DNA of 5,070 bases from an uncultured Mycoplasma sp. GTDB taxonomy: Bacteria > Bacillota_I > Bacilli_A > Mycoplasmatales > Metamycoplasmataceae. Positions 1-5,070 of the stretch are shown here, one piece after another. Numbering within the stretch: position 1 is the first letter of the stretch; each line of letters begins with the position of its first letter. The DNA is taken from assembly GCA_949284615.1 (NCBI GenBank), contig CASDWL010000076.1, positions 1 through 5,070 of the forward strand. Direction: 5' to 3'. The translations under genes and the position numbers were made by a program. Below the pieces are notes generated by a model that did not search any database, was not told the DNA's origin, and was given only the letters and a program-made list of their open reading frames with translations.

Positions 1-35
1 ATTCTTTTTTGTTTCTTACTATTAATTCTTGACAT
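1..35 (-). CDS. Start of an unidentified gene, truncated by the window edge
   Basis: Only the first 11 codons are visible: ATG followed by a strongly basic N-terminus, MSRINSKKQKR, after which the window ends. The start is supported by an AGGTGA Shine-Dalgarno (41-46) five bases upstream and by the absence of any other gene in the gap after the lipoprotein stop at 124. It lies 88 bases downstream of the lipoprotein gene in the same direction, so it could be co-transcribed or have its own promoter. The only -10-like hexamer I see in the gap is TATATT (76-81, minus strand), with no convincing -35. Eleven residues are too few to name a family. A lysine-rich start fits either a cytosolic nucleic-acid-binding protein or the n-region before a membrane or signal segment. 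Confidence 0.6.
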   Translation of the reverse strand, partial: MSRINSKKQKR

Positions 36-40
36 ATATT

Positions 41-46
41 TCACCT
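41..46 (-). promoter_or_regulatory. Shine-Dalgarno AGGTGA for the left-edge gene
   Basis: The minus strand reads AGGTGA, then five bases, then ATG at 35. This matches the distal part of the canonical AGGAGGTGA anti-SD complement and is the main reason for accepting the truncated start as a real gene. Confidence 0.6.
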
Positions 47-123
47 AATGTAACATTTTTGTAATACTTAATTTAAATATAACATAAAAATTAACTATTA
101 ATTTTAAAAAATTATTAATTGAT

Positions 124-3100
124 TTATTTTGTATATACAATATTTCCGTATGTTTGAAAATAATCAATAATTAAAGGTTTATTAATCTTATTAATTATTT
201 TTATTTTCATTAATTCTCCTTTTTCACCTTGGCTATTATAACTATATAAAATAGCATTATCAATTCTAGAAATGTTTGAAGTATCAATTGATGCAATAAA
301 TTTATCATTAATGTATAAATCAAATATACTATTTTCCATGTTTTTTTGACCTACAATATCAAATGATTGAGCATATAAATTAAATTCAATATAATCATTT
401 TTTGTATTTGAAATAATATATGAATTATTAACATCAGAAATATTTATTTCAGGATTGCTCATTAATAATTTTCAATTATTAGAAACAGTGATATTAGGAT
501 CTTGAATAGGAATTATTCTATTAACATCATAAATTTTTTCGCCAATAAATTCTATAGCATCTAGTGTAATACATCTATAAGAGGTATTAACAAATTTAAT
601 AGTCATTTTTGATTGTTCAGGAATATTTACAATTTGATCAAATAATATTAATGATTGATCTTTACCTCGATCATTAAATTTAATTCCATATTTATTTTTA
701 TAAATGGATTCCCCATTTAATATTATCTCAACATCTGTTGGTCTCCCATCATAATGATTATCTAAACGATGATGAATCACTAAGCCACCTAATTGAGAAT
801 TTTTATTAAAATCAACATCTACTGAAAAATTGAAAGGAGCATCATTTGATCAATCTTCAAAAATTAACTTATCTTTATTTTTTAATTTCTGATCAACTTC
901 TTCTGATCCGTTTTGCCCGCCATTTGATATATAGTTATTAAAAGTATAATTTTCCTTATTAATATATGTAACATCACGAGAAACATTTAATCCAAATAAA
1001 TTTGTATTAAAGTCATTATAATCAATAGTTCTATTTTGATATTTATATTTCGAATCATATAAAAATTGACTAACATTATTATTTAATTCATGAGCATAAG
1101 GGCTAATTGCATAATTAATTACATTAAAAGAATGGTTGTTATCTAAATTGATTGCATTAAATTTTAATAATGATTTAACATTTCAATATGAATTAGTCAA
1201 AAAGATTTCAAATATTACAGGTTGATCTTTTTCTAAATTTAATGTTTTATCAATTATTTTTGGTTCACTATTGTCATTTTGATTATTTAATTGTACATCT
1301 GTATATCATCAAGCTTCTTTTTGATTATTTAAACTAATATATGCCTTACCTTTGGTTTTAATATTAAATTGATATTCACCTTTTTCTGGAGCAATGAAAG
1401 TAAAACTAACTTTAGTTCTATTTCATGCATTAATAGAATAATCTGTTGATAAAAATGGTTCACTTGGATTTCATATTGTTTCATATAGAATATTTTCTGG
1501 ATTTTGCAAATATTCTTGGACATCAGTACTAAATTTACTATTACTATTATTTTCTCCATATGGAGTATGTGGTTCTTTATAAACACTAACAATTGGTTCA
1601 TTTACTACTTGTCTTATTTTTATTTTTCATTTGTATTTACTTACATAATTAGAAGGTTTATTTTGAAAATCATCAGGAATAATAGCTATATCAAATTCAT
1701 CAATTTGATCAATTGCATTTTTATTAGGACTATAAATTAATTTTTTATTATTAGTTGGATCAAGAGATAATTTTCCTCCTAATTTAGTTGTAGGATCAAA
1801 TTCCAATTTTGATCATGAAAAATTATTATTAACTCAATCTATTCCATATTGAAAATCAAATACGTAATCTTTTCCTGCAATAATTTGATATGGAGCTTGC
1901 ATATCATTTGTATAATCATATTCACCTGTGACATTGTTATATAAATAAGCTCCACAAGCATATATATTGCCAATAAAATCAAAAGATTTATATGAAGATT
2001 TTAAACGATCTATTTCTCTTTTTTGTTCATCAGATGCTTCTTCATATGATGCTGGTTGACGATCATGATTAATTACATTATCATTGCTATCAGTTTCATT
2101 ATCACTTCATATTGGGAAAAAATTTTGAAATGCTGGTCAAAAATCTAATTGAAAATAATCTGATAATTCTACAATTTCTTTAAAACCACCATCATTTGGA
2201 TTATTGCTAATGTCATATCTAATATAATTAGTAAAATTATATGTTCCTAACATATATAAAAAGATTGCTTGAAGACTATATTCACCATTTGGTCTATAAT
2301 TATCAGGATTTCTTTTAACCAAATTTCCATTGCCATCTTTTGTAGTTATAATTTCTGCAATAGTACTATACATATTTTCTAACCACATTCAACCCGACAT
2401 ATCATATTCGCTAGTTAAATTCAAAATATTTCTTCATCTTCCACCATCATTTAATAATGACAAAGCAGCTAAAGTTACAATATTTGTTTCTCCATGAGTA
2501 CGCCTCATGAATAAAGCACTATCTTGAGAGAAATTATGGTTTATTTCATGGAATACTCCTCAATTATTTTTTATAATTCAAGGTTTTTCTATTCCTGATA
2601 AAAACGCTCCTCCAGCTCATCCATTATCAATATAAAAAATATCTCCACCACCTCATGCAGCAGCTCCTCCTCAAATATCATCACAAACTTCAAAATCTAT
2701 TTTAGTTACATTATTTCTTAGATCTCTTGATGCAAAATATTCACTAAAAAATAAAAATGATGTTCATTTTTCTACAACTTCATGAGGATAAATAATATCT
2801 TTTAAATTCTTTTTACCAAAAATAGGAGTTTCAATTCCTTTATCATTTAAATCAGTTCCGGTTGAAGCAAGATTCATAGAAGCATAAGCAAAATCGATAC
2901 ACATTGCTGGAGAAGTTAATTCATTATTATTAATTCTAGCTATTTGATCATTTCACTCTTCTCTAGTAGTTATTCCATGATAATATGACAACATTTCAGT
3001 TGCACCTTTTACATTGAATTTTAAATTATCATATGTTTTATAAAATAAATTTGATGAATTACTTGTTACCCTTCCATTAATTTTAATTGATATTGTTCCA

Positions 3101-3894
3101 CCAAAAGGAGAACCAAATTTAAATATTCCATTATTTTGTTTTAATTCATCTAAATTATTAATTGAAAAAACTGTTTTAATGTATGGATATCTAGTAGACA
3201 TTTTACCAGAATCATTAATATCAGTACTTGTATTTCAAAATCCTGCATTAATGATAATTTGAATATTATTAATTTTCTTATCAATCAAGGATTTTAATGT
3301 TTCTTGAGAAAATTGTAAAGTAATTATTTCACCAGCTGGAGCAAATAAACCTAATGATGTAATTCCTGTGACTTTTGTAGGAATTGAAAAAAATTTATTT
3401 ACAGCTTCTTCATCATCAGAAACATTTTTCTTATATTGAGTAAGTGCTGCTGGATGTTTTTTTAATTGATTATTTTTAATTTCACTTAAAATAAAATCTG
3501 GATTAGAATATATAGTTTCTACTTGAGAACCTGAATCATTTATATATGTAACCTTTTCATTCATGACAAGGTCAAAAGCATTAATCTCTTGACTGTCTAT
3601 ATTTTGAATATAATTTGAATTTTGTTCATAATTATAATTTCAACTTGGATATTTGAATTTATCTCCAAACTGTTTTGTAATATCTGTAATATAAACTTCT
3701 TTATTTAAATTTCTTTTTTCTTTATTTAAAATTTTTGCTTCAAGATTGCTAAATGAACTAATATTTGCATCATGAAAATAACTTTCATTATTTTCTTGGG
3801 TTTGAGAACCACAACTAATAGAAGATATGGGCAATGATGCAATTGATATAACTCCTAAAGTTAATAAAGATATTTTTTTAATATTTTTTTCCAT
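124..3894 (-). CDS. Surface lipoprotein with M60-like zinc metallopeptidase, PA14-like and C-terminal beta-sandwich domains
   Basis: This is a 1256-residue protein read with UGA as Trp (about 23 UGA codons against one UGG, W504); the stop is TAA. Residues 1-28 form a lipoprotein signal peptide ending ISSISC, so C28 should be lipidated and the rest displayed outside the cell. The segments around G182-E189 (GLFAPAGE) and 234-266 (RYPYIK to SPFGG) match the usual N-terminal part of M60-like (PF13402-type) peptidases. The active site is H449-E450-I-N-H453 with the third zinc ligand at E469, inside GETN, giving HExxH-x15-E. The M60 region ends near residue 600. Residues 659-765 look Ig/cadherin-like (GGKLSLDP...LIYSPNK), 800-910 look PA14-like (GEYQFNIKTKGKAYISLN), and 1010-1256 hold two related beta-sandwich modules. 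Characterised M60 enzymes cut mucin-type glycoproteins; that activity is inferred here. Domain calls come from recognising patterns, not from a profile search. An AAAGGAA ribosome binding site six bases upstream fixes the start. No frameshift was seen on codon-by-codon reading. Confidence 0.92.
145..606 (-). repeat. Two related C-terminal beta-sandwich modules in the lipoprotein (protein-level duplication)
   Basis: The end of the first module (residues 1097-1118, MTIKFVN...LDAIEFIG) aligns without gaps to the end of the second (1229-1250, MKIKIIN...IIDYFQTYG). Six of 22 positions are identical (M, I, K, N, D, G) and most others are conservative. Upstream, each has a matching strand of the type D-x-x-I-x-(N/D) (DVEIILNG and DLYINDK). 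The pattern resembles galactose-binding-like folds, such as F5/8-C or CBM-type modules, that often follow secreted glycan-active enzymes. The coordinates span the two aligned segments and the intervening sequence. DNA-level identity is low, so this is an old duplication or two members of one fold, not a recent tandem repeat. Confidence 0.5.
1165..1497 (-). other. PA14-like domain within the lipoprotein
   Basis: Around residues 800-910 the sequence goes from NRTKVSFTFIAPEKGEY through FNIKTKGKAYISLNNQ to LEKDQPVIFEIFLTNSYW. This order (strand, G-x-Y-x-F-x-I, a short turn, a strand displaying a small residue and an N, then a hydrophobic strand after a charged turn) is that of PA14 domains. These are carbohydrate-binding or structural beta-barrels found in adhesins, glycosidases and proteases. 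The usual Ca-binding DD pair is not evident, so ligand binding is uncertain. Confidence 0.45.
2488..2550 (-). other. Zinc-binding active site of the M60-like domain (HEINH-x15-E)
   Basis: H449 and H453 are the predicted zinc ligands, E450 the catalytic base and E469 the third ligand. The spacing of 15 residues falls within the HExxH-x(8-28)-E pattern of M60-like peptidases, and E469 sits in GETNIV, resembling the E-x-x-N context usual for this family. The commonest form of the motif is HExGH; here Asn (N452) replaces Gly. All the residues needed for catalysis are present, so the enzyme is predicted active. Confidence 0.85.
3811..3894 (-). other. Lipoprotein signal peptide and lipobox
   Basis: These are codons 1-28 of the M60-like gene. 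The n-region is basic (MEKNIKK), the hydrophobic core runs from I8 to I23, and the segment ends SSISC-G, where C28 is the predicted lipidated cysteine after signal peptidase II cleavage. The -3 residue is Ser rather than the classical Leu, a looseness common in mollicute lipoproteins. The polar residues that follow (GSQTQENNES) are a typical flexible tether. The other visible cysteines (332, 404, 647, 1108) lie far downstream. Confidence 0.85.
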
Positions 3895-3900
3895 AAATAA

Positions 3901-3907
3901 TTCCTTT
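3901..3907 (-). promoter_or_regulatory. Shine-Dalgarno AAAGGAA for the M60-like lipoprotein
   Basis: The minus strand reads AAAGGAA, then six bases, then ATG at 3894. The spacing is ideal, and the site decides the start codon that gives the complete signal peptide. Confidence 0.75.
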
Positions 3908-3924
3908 GAAAGTTATATAAGTAA

Positions 3925-3953
3925 ATTTTATCACTACGTAAAATATAAAACAA
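3925..3953 (-). promoter_or_regulatory. Candidate promoter for the lipoprotein gene
   Basis: On the minus strand TTGTTT (3948-3953) is separated by exactly 17 bases from TAAAAT (3925-3930). The -10 matches TATAAT at five of six positions; the -35 matches TTGACA at only three. It lies in the short gap between the MATE stop and the lipoprotein start and would give a leader of roughly 20-30 bases containing the Shine-Dalgarno. In DNA this AT-rich such matches arise by chance, so read-through from the MATE gene remains an alternative. Confidence 0.35.
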
Positions 3954-3971
3954 TTTTAGTTTTATTCAAAA

Positions 3972-5070
3972 TTAAAAAATATTTTTATGTCTTTGTCTAT
4001 AACTTCTTATTTTTATTATTTTCTGTTTATTTAAATATAAATAAAATAGAAAAATATCTATAATAAAGTGAAAAAGCATTCCTATGCCAAACATAATAGA
4101 TATACTTTCTAATGTTGGTATTCATATATTCAATATTCATAAAATATAGAATATAAGATAAACTAATATATTTACAATAACACTTTGAATACAATATAAG
4201 TTAATTTTTCCATTTCTTATAAAAATAGAATCAATAATATTGCTATATGAAAATAATATATAAAAAGGAATTAAGATTAATACTAATTTTGCTACATCAT
4301 AATATTCATTTTTAACTCCCATAACATCTTTTATAAAAATAGGATTTATAGGAATAAAAATAATCCAAATTAATATTATTACTGTTACAAATATAATATA
4401 AAAGGATAATTGATAATAAAATTCTTTTTTTATATTTTTTTCATTAGAAATATAAAAAGTTTCTTTAATAAATACTGATAATGTGGAAATTGGTAATAAT
4501 AGTCATGATCATATAAAAGTATTTGTAATTCAATATATTCCAGAACTATTTAAAGAATTAATGGGACTAATAATCATAAAATAAAAAAATAAATTTCTTA
4601 CAGTAACTTCAATACAAGAAATAAATAATAAATAAAAATATTCTTTCAAATATTTTTTGCAATCATGACTTAAGGAATTAATTTTTAAATTTCAAATACT
4701 TATATTTTTTGATGACAAATAAACAATGAATATAATACTACATATCCCGTTTACAATAATTGAATTTCATCCAATTCCTGTTACAGATAATTTCAAAGAA
4801 AAAGGATATTCTGTTATAAAAAATAAATCTAAAAGAAAAGAAAATAATGTATAGATAATACAAGTGATAAAACTTACTAATAAATAATTTTTATATTTAA
4901 CAATTGTTATAGTTAAAAAGAGAAAAGAGAAAATAGAAAATAAAAATGTCCCTCAAATTTCCAATTTAATATATTTACATGATTCTATAAACAATGAATT
5001 ATTATCTACTATTAATGAATTTAAAATGTTTTCAACATTAAAATAAATTATTAAAGAAAATATTAAATAA
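3972..5070 (-). CDS. MATE-family efflux transporter, N-terminus missing (runs off the window)
   Basis: 365 residues are visible before the TAA stop, read with UGA as Trp (eight UGA, one UGG). The start lies beyond 5070, and compared with a usual MATE length of about 450 or more residues roughly 100 are missing. The visible part is almost all hydrophobic, with about nine membrane segments, near visible residues 36-57, 61-86, 97-119, 143-170, 178-205, 217-243, 260-284, 293-311 and 320-346. Family cues are GIGWNSIINV near residue 98 and, late in the protein, NIIDSIFIRNGKINLYCIQS followed by VIVNILVY and then MFGIGMLFHFIID. This resembles the G-K-x-x-x-x-x-x-Q-S-x-x-x-N pattern of Firmicute and mollicute MATE proteins. 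It ends with a basic cytosolic tail (KIRSYRQRHKNIF). MATE proteins export cationic drugs or metabolites in exchange for H+ or Na+; the substrate cannot be predicted. A polysaccharide flippase of the same MOP superfamily is a weaker alternative. Confidence 0.75.

Noticed and set aside
29..57. A perfect plus-strand TTGACA (29-34) with TAACAT downstream, looking like an antisense promoter
   Set aside because: The hexamer is part of the start region of the minus-strand gene (ATGTCAAGA) read backwards, the -10 match is poor at 16-base spacing, and no plus-strand gene follows.
97..124. AT-only inverted repeat (ATTAAT...ATTAAT) after the lipoprotein stop, as a possible terminator
   Set aside because: The stem has no G-C pairs, contains a bulge and is not followed directly by a U-run. 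Such palindromes are expected by chance in DNA this AT-rich.
1329..1601. Minus-strand open frame of 90 codons in another frame
   Set aside because: It overlaps the PA14-like coding frame completely and lacks a start context. The main frame is continuous there when UGA is read as Trp.
1504..1740. Plus-strand open frame of 78 codons
   Set aside because: It lies wholly inside the lipoprotein gene on the opposite strand, has no ribosome binding site recognised, and its low-complexity F/I/Y composition is that of an antisense shadow.
124..3894. Interpretation as a decayed pseudogene broken by many stops
   Set aside because: Every internal stop in the standard code is UGA. No TAA, TAG or frameshift occurs in the frame, and active-site and signal features are intact.
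3925..3948. Imperfect hairpin ATTTTA...TAAAAT between the MATE and lipoprotein genes as a terminator
   Set aside because: It is a six-pair all-AT stem with no trailing U-run, and it overlaps the better promoter candidate.
3827..4063. Plus-strand open frame of 78 codons spanning the junction
   Set aside because: It covers the signal peptide, the intergenic gap and the MATE C-terminus in antisense. The hydrophobic look comes from reverse-reading AT-rich codons.

Overview
The window is very AT-rich and only makes sense if UGA is read as tryptophan. Under the standard code the minus strand breaks into short ORFs. Under translation table 4 these pieces join, in one frame and with no internal TAA or TAG, into one gene of 1256 codons and one truncated membrane-protein gene. 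UGA-Trp, strong AT bias and a mycoplasma-type lipoprotein signal point to a mollicute (Mycoplasma, Ureaplasma or Spiroplasma-like). The genus cannot be fixed from this stretch.

All genes lie on the minus strand, so they read from high to low coordinates. From 5070 to 3972 is the C-terminal part of a MATE-type multidrug/organic-cation exporter, whose start lies outside the window. A 77-base gap follows, carrying a candidate promoter and a clear Shine-Dalgarno. From 3894 to 124 is a complete, large, predicted surface lipoprotein. It has a lipid-anchored N-terminus, an M60-like (enhancin/mucinase-type) zinc metallopeptidase domain with an HEINH-x15-E active site, an Ig/cadherin-like spacer, a PA14-like domain and two related C-terminal beta-sandwich modules. 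After an 88-base gap, a third minus-strand gene starts at 35 behind its own Shine-Dalgarno and runs off the left edge after 11 codons.

Functionally, the centrepiece looks like a cell-surface protease that uses appended sugar-binding-type modules to dock on host glycoproteins (mucins or glycocalyx) and cut them. That role is inferred from family membership and architecture. The MATE exporter is a neighbour with no evident functional link. I found no RNA genes, mobile elements, CRISPR arrays or convincing intrinsic terminators, and no credible plus-strand gene.
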